Both the position numbers and the translations under genes were made by a program. From positions 336,775,211-336,839,210 of the forward strand of contig CM042696.1 of the NCBI GenBank assembly GCA_023614405.1: 64,000 bases of DNA. Reading direction: 5' to 3'. Below, piece by piece: positions 12,601-24,232 of this stretch. This DNA comes from Avena insularis. Taxonomy: Eukaryota; Streptophyta; Magnoliopsida; Poales; Poaceae. Position 1 is the stretch's first letter. Each line of letters opens with the position of its first letter. The notes under the pieces are model-generated. The model searched no databases. It saw nothing but the letters and a program-made list of their open reading frames with translations, and was not told the origin of the DNA.

Positions 12601-15508
12601 TGCTGATTTGAGACCTTGCCTATGCAAGAACACTTACATAAACTAGCTGTTGATTATTTGTTGCCTGAGATGTTTACTTATCATGTGCTTGCAAGAAAAT
12701 GAATGTGGAAGATGGAAAAATGATTAGATCAAGATGTTGGGCATACTCTGGTTGCCTTTTATTGTTGTCTTGTGGTAGCCCTGGATGTATGTTGGCTTCC
12801 TCTTGACCTTGTCTTGCTTCTCCTAGTATTGTTGCTCATGTGATCTTACTGTCCACCCATTACTTTCCCCTCCTCAAGTCACCATCTATGTTGGTGATCA
12901 CATGGGTTTTATGTAGTGGAAAGTGATTTGATCTAGTGATATTATTGCAAGATCAGGTGTTGTTCTTGTGCTAGTCTTAGGTGTGCTGGTGAGAAACTGT
13001 GGCTAGGTTCTTTTGTGAAGTGGATAGAAAGGCTTCCTTTGCTCTATACGGCTGTGAGTTGGACTACTTCCTTGCTCTTTGCTACCGACACCTCAATGCA
13101 TGCATTTAGGTGTGTGAGCTTCTTCCCTGTTTGCTTTGGTTGTGGATGGGATCAAGTAACTATAATTTAAACTTCCCCCATCCTTTTTACTATTTTCTAT
13201 CTTGGTGAAACTTGCCCCTTCAGCCTGTGATGTTGTTCTAAGGCTTTATTGTTTAAAAGAACAGATTCTCCACTTGATGGTCCTTGTCCTTTCTTTAATT
13301 TAACTTGCTCAATGATGATTAGAAAACAGTGCACTTCACTGTTTGATACTGAGAGCAATCAGACACTAACCCACTCTTTGTATTATTTCTATTTCACTCT
13401 TATTTGAAGGTACAAGAACAAGTGATTAGAAGAATAGTTTAGGATTAGTTTAGGCTTTTTCCTTCATTTACCATTTTGTAATACAAATTTCTAATCTTTG
13501 TAAAGATCAATGTAATATATATTCATTATTTAATAAAGCTTTTTATTTCCCTAGGAATATCTCTATAATGTCTTTACTTCAAATGGAGTTGTATTATTTA
13601 ATACTTATGGAATAAAGGGAAGAAATAAAAAATGCTATTTAAGATGTACTAATATATTGTTATTAATTTCCTTTATTGTTTTATAACCATGATAGATTCA
13701 AACAGTAATAATAACTAATTATTTTTTGGAAATTAGATAAATGCTAATTACCTCTAATGTTCTAACCCCATTCATTTGTTTTAAATTTTTAACTATGAGA
13801 CTGACTTTATTCTCTCAAAACATTATAATCCATAAGGATTAAAGGTTAAAGATTGATTTCTATCTAGGTAGTTATAGTTGATATCCCAACCAGAGTGGAA
13901 TTTTATATAGCCTCATACTGTGGTATCGACTAAAGATTTCCCCATAATACCTTTCCTCAACAAACCTCTAAGTTTGGGTGCTGGTTAAGGAAATTCCCTT
14001 TCTAAATATACTTGATTTAAATTTCGCCGATGTTTCACTAAGATCTCTTATCTCCAACTGATCTATTCATCTGGCTCCACCATAACCATCAACATATGAT
14101 GACATGATCATGTCCCTTCTACAACATTCCTTCATTCGGCTCCTAGTACATTAGCCTTGTATCTATTTTTAAGACTTGCAAGGTTTCCATTCTCTTTATA
14201 TAACTTATGATATCAAATCCTAGAATGGGTAGGGTACTACTCCTCTAAATACAAGTTTGTTCTTGTTATAAGCTTGATTAAGTTACTTTGCTTTCAACTA
14301 CTCCATACAATTAGTATCACTTACTTTAGCATACCCTAGCTTGATTCCTCCTGACCAAACTAGATGACGCAACTTACTTAGGTTTAGCCTGATTCATATA
14401 CTCACAATACTTCTTCATCAATTGGTCATCTATCCTCAAGAGCCTTGAGAATAATGACCACCATCCTTTGATCATACCAAGCCGAGGCTTCTATTTGTCT
14501 GATCAGGATCTATACTCAACTAAGTAATAGGTTGTTACTAGCCTATTTATAGGCTTATCTTGTTAAGGAAACTTACTTTAGGTTTATACCTACTTGGCTT
14601 AACAAGGTTATTACTTGATACTCTAACACTACTAGCTTTCTTATAACTTCTCAAGTATTAGTTAATTCTTAGGTTTATATACTTCTTCTAGTTAACTCAT
14701 GAGTGAGTTAACTCCTCCAACATCCAATGGTTTGATCACCACTAAGGATCTCATTTCATTTATGATGGCACACTCTATCACAACTAGTTCCTTCTTCTTA
14801 TTAATTTACTTAAGGTCTTTGGAAGATGAACATAATAGGTCAAAGCTAAAGGTTATTAAGTACTAGGTCAAGGATTGATCACCCAATATTGATGATCGAT
14901 TGACACTAGAACTTATCTATCTAGGAATGCGATATGTTAATATGACAACAAGGTATGTGATGAATGGTTTTGGCTTGTTTTCCATTCTACTACTTTTAAG
15001 ATAAAAGTTAATATTTAAGAACTACCATGCTATCCATGGTAGGAACATCGATGACAAACAGGTGTTTCAAGATTTAGTTATTGAGTTTCCTTTACTTGGA
15101 TTATAAACTTGACTGGGTATTCAGGGCTTGTGGTAGATAATACCTTGATATCATCTTTAGAATATGAAGTATTCAGCCTTGAGTTATTGTATATAATACC
15201 ATGTAAGGATCTCTAAAAGTTCAAGTACTCCTTATTAAGTAGTGTGTTGTGACTTAGCTTTATTACATTTGATCTACCCTTAGATCAAATTATATTACCC
15301 AAAGATAAGATTTTAGCAAAGGTCATATTGAAACTTATCACAGTCAACTTGATGATCTACTTCAGTTTCACCAAGTTAAGATAAGCTTCAATCACTTTGA
15401 TAAGTTTTATTTAAAAGCGCGAAAATTATCCAGATTTTCTATGCATGAATGCAATGCACACTCCTGATCTCAGCTTATTTCTAAGCTCTAATGTTGGGAT
15501 GTTACATA
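9691..15508. other. Long non-coding tract, probably remains of an LTR element
   Basis: Nearly 6 kb without a recognisable gene. It contains a very AT-rich block (about 10740-11240), a sharp change to GC-rich sequence at 11250-11480 (GGGCCTAGCCCACTGGGCTG), then a mildly T-rich stretch with AATAAAG near 13534. It ends at 15508 in GTTGGGATGTTACA, which read on the minus strand is TGTAACATCCCAAC, a plausible LTR terminus. These features together resemble a very long plant LTR, but I could not find a second copy, a matching start or a target duplication. Confidence 0.35.
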
Positions 15509-16287
15509 TTGCCTCCTGAAGCCCCTTTTGGCGAGGCCATCCTTGCCGAGGTTCTCACAAAGCACACCTGCGCCATAACACCTAAGTCCTAGGAATTATG
15601 CAGTACCTCATGCGGGATGAAGATGAATTCAATAAAGACCCTAGTTGGGATAGTTGTCCTGGCCTGCACCTGTTATGCAAGGAAGGTAACAACCCCTTCC
15701 GCAAGGAAGGCAGCTTCCCCTTCAGCAAGCCAGGAGTGGCCGATAGCGGCTGCCACCAAGAGGGGACAACCTCTTCCTCTCTGGTGGGTGAAGAACGTGA
15801 AGGGAGCAGAGGAGAAAACATCCACGACATCCTTCCATGGACTGGGCCTACCACCAAAAGTAGCTTTAGCCTACCTGGCCGCTCTCTTGTCGCCATCTGG
15901 TAACCCTTCCCGCCAGTATCACCAGAAGAGGACCGGCTTCCTATAGAAGAGGCAGGACTACACCATGTAAGGGGATCACCATTTCCTACTACCTAAGGAA
16001 CCCTATCATCCTCCTAGCTAGTAACCCTAGATCTGATCGCCTGATCAACACCTTGTATTGTAAACCTTGCCAAGTAGTATGAGCAATCTAGGCATGAAGG
16101 AGTAGGGTTTTACACCGCATGGTGGCCTGAACCTGGGTAAACTCTCTATGCCCCTCTATTGTGTTTTTTGTTGTTTCCTCATCAAGCTGTCTAAGGGTTT
16201 TTTAGAGATCATGTTTAGCCCCTTGAGTTTGATTTCATCCTGATTCGAGAGGTACCCCTATTTGTTCATAGGGAAAATCTCCGTTAT
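15509..16287 (+). repeat. Presumed 5' LTR (right part) of gypsy element H
   Basis: Placed by position: it ends right before a primer-site-like sequence at 16288-16306 and contains, near the end, the run GGGTTTTACACCGCATGGTG with GCCTGAACCTGGGTAAAC, which recalls the R/U5 region of grass gypsy LTRs (compare GAACCTGGGTAAACCCATG in the Tat LTRs at 47232 and 60488). The start is not defined, and it may be truncated by the unassigned tract on its left. The open frames at 15582-15946 on both strands are not supported as genes. Confidence 0.45.
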
Positions 16288-16306
16288 TTGGGACGCCAGG
16301 TAGGGG
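16288..16306 (+). other. Primer-binding-site-like sequence of element H
   Basis: TTGGGACGCCAGGTAGGGG is close to the TTGGCGCGCCAGGTAGGGG-type sequence that follows the 5' LTR in many grass Tat-type gypsy elements (family knowledge from memory). It is followed 31 bases later by an ATG that opens a gag-like frame. Confidence 0.5.
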
Positions 16307-16336
16307 CTGAGACGCATCTCCTACCCCTTCATCGAC

Positions 16337-17229
16337 ATGGCTGGGTTGACTCACAAGGAGCATGCTCGTCGTCAGTCTGCCCTCGCCACCAGTTGTGTGA
16401 AGCCGAACCCCAATGACTACAACAACTGCACCAATGATGATCCTCCCCACTAGGAGCAGGGGCTGGTAATGATGAAGCACACTCCACCACCCTCTCCGAG
16501 TAGCAGCGGTGCGCCCACGCGTGCACAACATCCATCTCCAAGGAGGGCACAACAGCCACTCCTCGCTGGAGGCCATGCTACTGATGGCACAAGAGCTACT
16601 AGGCTACATGATGGACCTGGACGCACCTGATGCGTGGCTCCAGAGCGTTGTCGAGCTCATCAACACCACCGGTGTTTCCCCAACACGCTCCCACTCCATG
16701 GTGCCACCACCAACACAGATCCTGCAAGCCAACCAAGGCGCACATGGCGCTCTAAACCTCCACCACCCAGACCGCCACCTCCAGCAGAAGGACGAGGGAG
16801 ATAACCACCACGTTCTCATGGTGCTTCCTCGCCAAATGTCGCCCCTGGGCCCAACAGCATCATCGAGATATCTCCGGAGGGCACGCGCATCTCCATCGAG
16901 AAGCGTCGCAAACGCCAAGAGCATACCATCGTGGCGAACGTGAAAACATAAGGCATCACGGAAAAGGTGGTGGCTATGGTCGCAGCGGTGATCAAGGCGG
17001 CGGCCACTGGAACAACCACAACCACAACAACAAACACCAGCCGAATTAACATGCCAACGCTTCTTAGCAGCACCTCGCCAAGGGAAACAAAAATCTCCCC
17101 GAGGGCCATGCTGGGAATACCAGGAGCCGCGCACTATGGCATGTATCCTCAGCGGGGCTCAGACCACCCTCTCCAACCACCAACTCAAGAATCTCACCTG
17201 CGAGATAGCCGTTGTGCTCCCCACGGTCA
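16337..17229 (+). pseudogene. Broken gag of gypsy element H, interrupted by Angela
   Basis: The first ATG after the primer site (16337) opens MAGLTHKEHARRQSALATSC, then a TAG stop at codon 39, then a proline/serine-rich stretch and a stop near 16630. Another frame continues with MAQELLGYMMDLDAPDAWLQ, which could be a gag helix. No frame stays open and no zinc knuckle is visible. The segment is cut at 17229 by insertion of the Angela-type element, and its continuation resumes at 26121 with protease coding sequence. It is assigned to gag by position only. Confidence 0.4.
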
Positions 17230-19089
17230 TGTTGGAGATATGCCCTAGAGGTAATAATAAATGTAGTTATTATTATATATCTTTGTGTTTATGATAAATG
17301 TTTACATTCATGCTATAATAGTATTAACAAGGAAACCATTAATACTTGTGTGATTTGTAAACCTAATTTGAAGTCCCTAGTATAGCCTCTATACTTCACT
17401 AGCTTGTTGGTTGATTGATGATTGTGGTTTCCCTATCATGAACATTGAGATGTTATCAACAACAAGATCATATCGTTAGGAGAATGATATGGTGGACATA
17501 CTCCTATAGACAAGCGTAGCATAAAGATCAAGTCATTTCAATAGTTCAATTGCTATATGCTTTCTGATACATAGTAACCTAATTCCTTCGACCATGAGAT
17601 CATGCATATTGCCTTTACTGGATGGATGCTTTGATGTCATCAAACACCACACCGTAACAGGGTGGCTATAAAGGTGGCATTGAGTGTTCGGAAAGTATTG
17701 GTTGAAACACATGGATCAAGAGTGGGATTTGTCCATCCACATGACGGATAGATATTCTCTGGCCCTCTCGGTGAAATGTCATCCAATTAGCTTGCAAGCA
17801 TGTGACTTGGTCACAAGGGATCACATATCACGGAACGAGAAAAGAGTACTTATCAAGAACGAGGATGAACTAGGTATGAGATACCGACGATCATAACCTC
17901 GGATAAGTAACATATCGTGAGACAAAGGGAAATTGGTATCGTATGTAAGTGGTTCATTCGGACGCAAAGTAATCGAGAAATATGTGGGAGCCATATGAAT
18001 TTCCAGATTCCTCTATTGGTTATTGTTGAGAAGTGTCTCGATCATGTCCGCATAATTCACGAACCGTGAGACACACTTAAGGATTCGACGTTGTTTGAGT
18101 AGTTATGGTATTATGAGAAAGAGACCGAATGTTGTTCGAGTCTCGTATGGGATCCAGATATCACGAGGTGATCCGGAATGGTCCGGAGAATAAGATTCAT
18201 ATAAGGAAAGTCCCGTTTGGAGTAGCGGAATGATTCCGTGTTTTCATCGGAACATTCTAGAAGGTCCCGAATGTCCGACTCCGGAGGGAAGGGTACATGA
18301 GTGTGTCATTACATATTGGAATGATTGCATCATGTACTAAGTATTCTTGTTGTCCCAAATAAAGGATTTATTTAAATCCTAAATTGAAAAGTCAAACGGC
18401 TAGTTTGAAAGTCAAACGGCAAGTTTTGGGAAGTGGGAAAAGAGGAGGAAGTGGAGACCGACTTGGGGAGGAGTCCCTTGGCGTGGCGCCTCCCAAGGCC
18501 CGACTTGGGAGGGACTCCTCCCTTGGCCGCCGCCCTCCCACCTATAAAGGCAAGGGCAGGGCCTCCTCCTAGACACACAAGTTTCCTATCCTCTAAACTA
18601 AACCCTAGATCTGGACCCCGGTTTAGAGCTATTCGGGTTTAGAGCCTTCTAATTGGTTTAGAGCCCTCTAATTGGTGTGTCTAATTACTAGACCACTAAT
18701 AGCCTCTCTCATAAGCTCCACCATACTGCACGGCTTAAGGCGAAGCCTGGGATTTCCCTCTACCTCCCACCACTGCCTTTGCCGGAATTGCGAGGAGAGT
18801 GCTACAACCTTCGCTGCTGGAACAAGGAGAGGAAGGAAGGTCTTCGTCGAAAATTTAACGTGTGACCGATCAAGGGAGCGCCATGGAACGCTGGCGGAAG
18901 GATCGCTCACGCGATCTTGAGATCGGAAAGAGTACTACATCACCCACGAGAATCTGCTCGTTAAACACTTTGGAATCTTCGAGGGTGAGTTATTCCATCG
19001 ACTCGTTGCTACAATCTAGTAGATAGATCTTGGCTTGTTTGTTTGTATGCGATAGAAAATTTTTGTTTTCCATGCTACGAACCCCTAGA
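17230..19089 (+). repeat. 5' LTR of the Angela-type element
   Basis: Starts TGTTGGAGATATGCCC and ends in CCCCTAGA, where the 3' LTR has CCCCTACA (terminal CA changed to GA). A TATA box, CTATAAAGG, lies at 18542-18550, downstream of a GC-rich block with repeated AGGAGTCC/GGACTCCT. Compared with the 3' LTR it lacks single bases at many places, mostly in short G or C runs (for example around 18236-18295). Confidence 0.92.
18543..18548 (+). promoter_or_regulatory. TATA box of the Angela 5' LTR
   Basis: TATAAA within CCACCTATAAAGGCAAGG, preceded by an inverted-repeat-rich GC block. The equivalent in the 3' LTR is at 25558-25563. It would start the genomic transcript in the LTR. Confidence 0.7.
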
Positions 19090-19090
19090 G

Positions 19091-19103
19091 TGGTATCAGA
19101 GCC
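19091..19103 (+). other. Primer-binding site, tRNA-iMet
   Basis: TGGTATCAGAGCC, one base after the LTR end, is the standard primer site of plant Copia elements, complementary to the 3' end of initiator methionine tRNA. Confidence 0.9.
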
Positions 19104-20262
19104 GTGTCTATATGTAGATCACAGACGAGTAGAACACAATGGTCATTGTGGCGTTGATGCTTTTATTGTAGATTGCTTTTGTGTACTTTGCATCTTGCGG
19201 TATGTTGGGATGAAGCCCGGCTAACCTTACATGACATCGTTCATGAGACTTGCTCCACGCTTGACATGCAACTCGTTTTGCATAAGTGGCTTTATGGGTG
19301 CTTTCTCCTAGCATAGTAAAGATCCAATTTACAACGGGTAATCAACAAAGCTAGTATCAATGTTGTGGTTCTTGTTCGTAGGTTAGAACGACACCTATGG
19401 AAAGCCCCAAACCACGTAAAATATGCAAAGAAAGTAGAAGCGTCTAACTTTGTTTTGCGGGTGTGCCGTGATGTGATATGGCCATGATTGTGATTATATT
19501 TGATGTATGCAATGTTCCTTATTGTAAGTTGGCAACCGGCAGGAGCCATATGGTTGTCTTTAATTTCTGTTAAGACCTGCGTGTCTATTCAAAATAGTTG
19601 TAATAGTTGAAGCTGGTGGACGACAACCATGAAGAAGTGTCATTGACCTTGATGCTATGCCGGTGATGATGGAGATCATGTTCGTGCTTGAAGATGGAGA
19701 TCGGAAGCACAAAGAAGAAAGGCCATATCATATCACATATTATGAATTGCATGTGATGTTAATCCTTTATGCATCTTGTATTGCTTAGTAGACGACGGTA
19801 GCATTATAAGATGATCCCTCATGCACATAAATTTCAAGTTCTAAAGTGTTCACCCTTAGTATGCACCGTTGCCAAAGCTTGCTGCTCAAGCGCCACGTGA
19901 TGATCGGGTGTCTTTGATTCCTGGTGAATACAACGTAAGCAAGCCAGATTTGCTTATGCGGAAGCTAAGGTTTGATCTTGACGAGCCTAGCATGTATGAC
20001 ATGGCCTCAGGAACACGGATCGCGAAAGGCAAAGCATGAATAATATAGTAGATATGATTAACATGATGATTGTTCGCCATTAAAACTATCTCAGCTCTCG
20101 TGATGATCGGTCTTGATGTAGTGGATTTGGTTCTTGTGATCACTAAAACAATGTGAGGGATGTTGTTTTGGGAGGGAGTTCACCTAGTTTAATTTCATTA
20201 ATTAATTTGAACTCAATTTGTCATAAACTTAGTCTAAACTATTGCAAATATGTTGTAGATCA
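19104..20262 (+). other. Angela 5' leader, non-coding
   Basis: Long untranslated leader between primer site and gag, as expected for this group, whose leaders exceed 1 kb. The short open frames in it are not supported as genes. Confidence 0.6.
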
Positions 20263-21180
20263 ATGGCAGCCCCTACCATCAATTTTAATGCGTTCCTAGA
20301 GAAAGAAAAGTTGAAAACAATGGAAGCAACTTCGCGGATTGGTTCCGCAATTTGAGGATTGTCCTCACAGCTGGTAATTTGACCTATGTGCTGGATGCAC
20401 CGCTAGGTGACCCACCTGCAGCTGATGCTACCGATGAAGTAAAGAATGTTTACCTCGCTCGGAAGAATCAGTACTCCATAGTTCAGTGTGCTATCTTGTA
20501 TGGTTTAGAATCGGAGCTTCAGAAAAGATTTGAAGAGTCAGATCCATATGATATTGTCGAGGATCTCAAATTAATCTTTGAGACTCATGCGGCAATTGAA
20601 AGCTATGAAGCTTCTGAAAAGTTCTTTAACTGCAAGATGGAAGAGGGTAGCTCCGTCAGTGAGCATGTGCTTAAGATGTCTGGGCACGCAAATAAACTTC
20701 AAAGTTTGGGTATAGTGATTCCTAATACTTTGGGGGGTTACCGCCTCCTCCAATCACTACCACCAAGTTACAAGAACTTTGTGATGAACTACAACATGCA
20801 TAACATGAACAAAGAGTTGCCAGAACTGTTTGCTATGTTAAAATCTGCAGAAGTGGAGATCAAGAAAGAGCACCAAGTGTTGATGGTCAATAAGACCACC
20901 AAATTCAAGAAAGGCAAGTCTAAGCAAAAGGGACACTTCAAGAAGGGTGGTAAGAAAGTTACCATACCGACGAAGAAGACCAAGGCTGGACCTAAGCCTG
21001 AAACTGAGTGCTTTACCGCAAGGGAGAAGGTCCTTTGAAGCGGATTGCCCAAGGTACTTGGCGGATTTGAAGAACGGCAACATCAAGAAGAAAGGTATAT
21101 CTGATATACATGTTATTGATGTGTATCTCACTAGTACTGTAGTAGTGCACGGGTATTTGATACGGTTCGGTTGCTCATAT
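20263..21180 (+). pseudogene. Angela gag, frameshifted
   Basis: Copia gag, the capsid/nucleocapsid protein. The start is ATG 20263 (MAAPTINFNAFLEKEKL), matching the start of the minus-strand Copia gag at 32332 (MAPPAFNFNVFMDKEKL). A frameshift near 20310 moves translation to the frame open from 20352 to 21038, which holds the UBN2-type gag domain (ESYEASEKFFNCKMEEGSSV, SEHVLKMSGHANKL, LPPSYKNFVMNYNM), then a lysine-rich tail. The CCHC zinc knuckle is broken: only ECF is readable before a second shift near 21015, and the remainder (LKRDCPRYLADLKNG) is in another frame. No functional protein can be made from this sequence as given. Confidence 0.85.
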
Positions 21181-21364
21181 TTGTAACTCAAACAGAGCTG
21201 CGAATAAACGGAAGCTAGTGAAGAACGAGGTGACGATGCGCAGGGAAGCGGATCAAAGGTTGATGTGATCGCGTCGCACGCTACCTCTTCATCTACCATC
21301 GGGATTAGTTTTATACTTAAATAATTGTTATTTGGTGCGTTAAGCATGAACATTATATCGGATC
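21100..21364 (+). pseudogene. Angela aspartic protease remnant
   Basis: The region between the zinc knuckle and the pre-integrase domain. A frame begins KGISDIHVIDVYLTST, as in the minus-strand Copia copy, but the active-site triplet is disrupted: the bases around TTTGATACGGTTCGGTTGC lack one G, so the D-T-G-S reading is lost. Several further shifts and missing stretches follow up to 21364. The protease is dead. Confidence 0.65.
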
Positions 21365-22560
21365 TTGTTTATTGTAGAGGCTTACTTGTTTAAATCCGAG
21401 AATAATGGTTGTTCGATTTATATGAGTAATGTGTTTTATGCACATGCACCTTTGATAGATGGTCTATTCATGTTGAATCTCGATAGTAGAAATACACATA
21501 TTGAAGCTAAACGATTGAAATCAAGCGATAACTCGACCTATATGTGGCACTGTCGTCTTGGTCACATTGGAGTGAAACGTATGAAGAAACTCCATTCCGA
21601 TGGACTTCTTGAATCACTTGATTTTGAATCACTTGAAAGATGCGAGGCATGTCCGATGGGTAAAATGACTAAGACTCCATTTTACGGTATGATGGAGCGA
21701 GCTACGGACTTATTGGAAATCATACATACCGATGTGTGTGGTCCAATGAGTGTAGCATCGCAGTTGGTTATCGTTATGTTCTTACCTTCACGGATGACTT
21801 GAGTAGATATGGGTATATCTATTTCATGAAACATAAATCCGAAACTTTCGAGAAGTTTAAGGAGTTTCAAAGTGAGGTAGAGAATCAACGTAACAAGAAG
21901 ATTAAATTTCTACGTTCTGATCGTGGAGGTGAATATCTAAGTTACGAGTTTGGCGAACATTTAAGGAAATGTGGAATACTTTCGCAGTTGACACCGCCGG
22001 GAACACCACAGCGTAATGGTGTGTCTGAACGTCGTAATCGAACTCTCTTAGATATGGTTCGTTCTATGATGTCACTTACAGATCTACCACTATCATTTTG
22101 GGGTTATGCATTAGAAACAGCATTCACTTTAAATAGGGCACCTAAATCCGTTGAAACGACACCATATGAATTATGGTTTGGGAAGAAACCTAAATTGTCG
22201 TTCCTTAAAGTTTGGGGATGCGAAGCCTATGTAAAGAAGTTACAGCCAGACAAGCTTGAACCCAAAGCGGAAAAATGCGTCTTCATAGGATACCCGAAGG
22301 AAACTATTGGGTATACCTTCTATCATAGATCCGAAGGCAAAATCTTCGTTGCTAAGAATGGATCCTTTCTAGAGAAGGAATTTCTCTCGAAAGAGGTGAC
22401 TGGAAGGAAAGTAGAACTCGACGAGGTTGTCGAACCTTCTCTCGAAATTGCGAGTAGCGCAGACCGGAAGAAGTTCTGTGGTGCTGCACCAATAAGAGAC
22501 GAAGCTAATGATAGTGATCATGAAACTTCGGTTGAAGTTGCTACAGAGCCTCGGAGGTCA
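21365..22560 (+). pseudogene. Angela pre-integrase and integrase
   Basis: Frame 1 (21365-21802) contains the pre-integrase zinc-binding domain: MWHCRLGHIGVKRMKKLHSD and CEACPMGK give an H-x3-GH...C-x2-C pattern. A frameshift near 21740-21770 moves to the frame open from 21736 to 23130, which carries the integrase core: LTFTDDLSRYGYIYF (first catalytic D), FLRSDRGGEYLSYEF (second D) and GTPQRNGVSERRNRTLLDMV (catalytic E). The core looks complete apart from two 3-base deletions relative to the minus-strand Copia copy (ETAFTL for ETAAFTL, APKSVE for APSKSVE). Integrase lies before RT, the defining Copia order. Confidence 0.88.
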
Positions 22561-24188
22561 ACGAGAACTCGTACCACTCCAGATTGGTATGATTCCGTTA
22601 TGAATGTCATGTTGGTGGACAACACCGATGACCCCGAGACATATGAGGAAGCGATGATGAGCCCAGATTCCAATAAATGGCAAGAAGCCATGAAATCCGA
22701 GATTGGATCCATGTACGAAAACCAAGTATGGACTTTGGTGGACTTACGGATGGCGGAAGGCATCGAGAACAAATGGATTTTCAAGAAGAAAACAGATGCT
22801 GATGGTAATGTTACTGTCTATAAAGCTCGACTTGTCGCAAAAGGGTTTCGACAAATTCAAGGAGTTGACTACGATGAGACTTTCTCACCGGTAGCGAAGC
22901 TAAAGTCTGTGAGGATTATGTTAGCAATCGCTGCATATTATGATTATGAGATATGGCAGATGGATGTCAAAACAGCATTCCTCAATGGAGACATTGATGA
23001 AGAGTTGTATATGATGCAACCCAAAGGTTTTGTCGATCCTAAAGATGCTAACAAGGTATGCAAGCTTCAACGGTCCATCTATGGATTGAAGCAAGCATCC
23101 GAAGTTGGAATCAACGCTTTGATAAGGTAATCAAAAGTTTTGGTTTTTACAAACTTATGGAGAAGCTTGTATTTACAAGAAAGTGAGTGGAGCTCAGTAG
23201 CATTCTTAATACTGTATGTGGATGACATATTGTTGATTGGGAATGATGTAGACCTTCTTAATAGTGTCAAAGAGTATTTGAATAATAGTTTTCAATGAAG
23301 GATCTTGGCGAAGCAGCTTACATATTAGGCATAAAGATTTATAGAGATAGATCGAACGCCAAATATCATTGTCACAAAGTACATATTTGGACAAAGTTCT
23401 AAAGAGGTTTGGAATGGAAGATAGCAAGAAAGGGTTCTTGCCCATGTTGCTAATCGACCTTGAGTAAAACTCAAAGTCCGACATCGCGTAAGATAGAGAA
23501 AAGATGAGTAAGACTCCTATGCATCAGCCATAGGATCTCTAATGTATGCCATGCTATGTACTAGACCCGACATCGCATATGCTGTTAGTCTAACTAGCAT
23601 ATATCAAAGTGATCCAGGAGTGGATCATTGGACAGCGGTCAAAAACATCCTTAAGTACTTGAGAAGAACTAAGGATATGGTTCTTTCTTATGTAGGTGAT
23701 GAACAACTCGTTGTTAATGGTTACACCGATGCTAGTTGGAACACCGATCCGGATGATTCTAAATCACAACTGGATCGTATTTATTTTGAATGGTGCAGCA
23801 GTTAATGGAGGAGTGCGAAGCAAAGCGTTGTGGCGAGATCTTCAACTGAATCAGAATACATGGTTGCTTGGAGGCTTCACAAGAAGCGATCTGGATGAAA
23901 GAGTTCATTACAGAGCTGGGTGTGGTTCCAAGTGCGCTGGACCCAATGTCTATCTACAGTGATAACATGGGCGCCATAGCCAATGCGCAAGAACCAAGGT
24001 CACACAAGAAGCTGAAGCATATCAAGCTACGTTTTCACGCTATTCGAGAACATATCCAGGATGGGGATATAAAGATTTGCAAAGTACACACAGATCTGAA
24101 TGTGGCGGATCCGTTGACTAAACCTCTCCCGAGGGCAAAACATGACCAACACCAAACTGCCATGGGTGTTCGGTATATTACCATGTAA
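22561..24188 (+). pseudogene. Angela reverse transcriptase and RNase H
   Basis: The RT follows integrase in the same frame up to 23130: WQEAMKSEIGSMYENQVWTL, KARLVAKGFRQIQGVDYDET, DVKTAFLNGDIDEELYMMQP and the GLKQAS motif. A one-base deletion at about 23097, after GLKQAS, ends the frame early. The catalytic YVDD is still readable at about 23213 (YVDDILLIGND) in another frame. Further shifts follow, with RNase H pieces at 23542-23805 (YAMLCTRPDIAYAVSLTSIY, YTDASWNTDPDDSKSQ) and 23868-24188 (EAIWMKEFITELGVVPSALD ... KICKVHTDLNVADPLTKPL), ending at the TAA near 24188. At least four frameshifts are needed to explain it. Confidence 0.88.
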
Positions 24189-24220
24189 TCTAGATTAGAT
24201 GACTCTAGTGCAAGTGGGAG

Positions 24221-24232
24221 ACTATTGGAGAT
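24221..24232 (+). other. Polypurine tract of the Angela element
   Basis: CAAGTGGGAGAC directly before the 3' LTR, the plus-strand primer for reverse transcription. The minus-strand Copia has the equivalent GTGCAAGTGGGATAC. Confidence 0.75.

Noticed and set aside
15582..15946. Overlapping open frames on both strands
   Set aside because: They lie in presumed LTR sequence, and sense and antisense frames are of equal length, as expected from composition.
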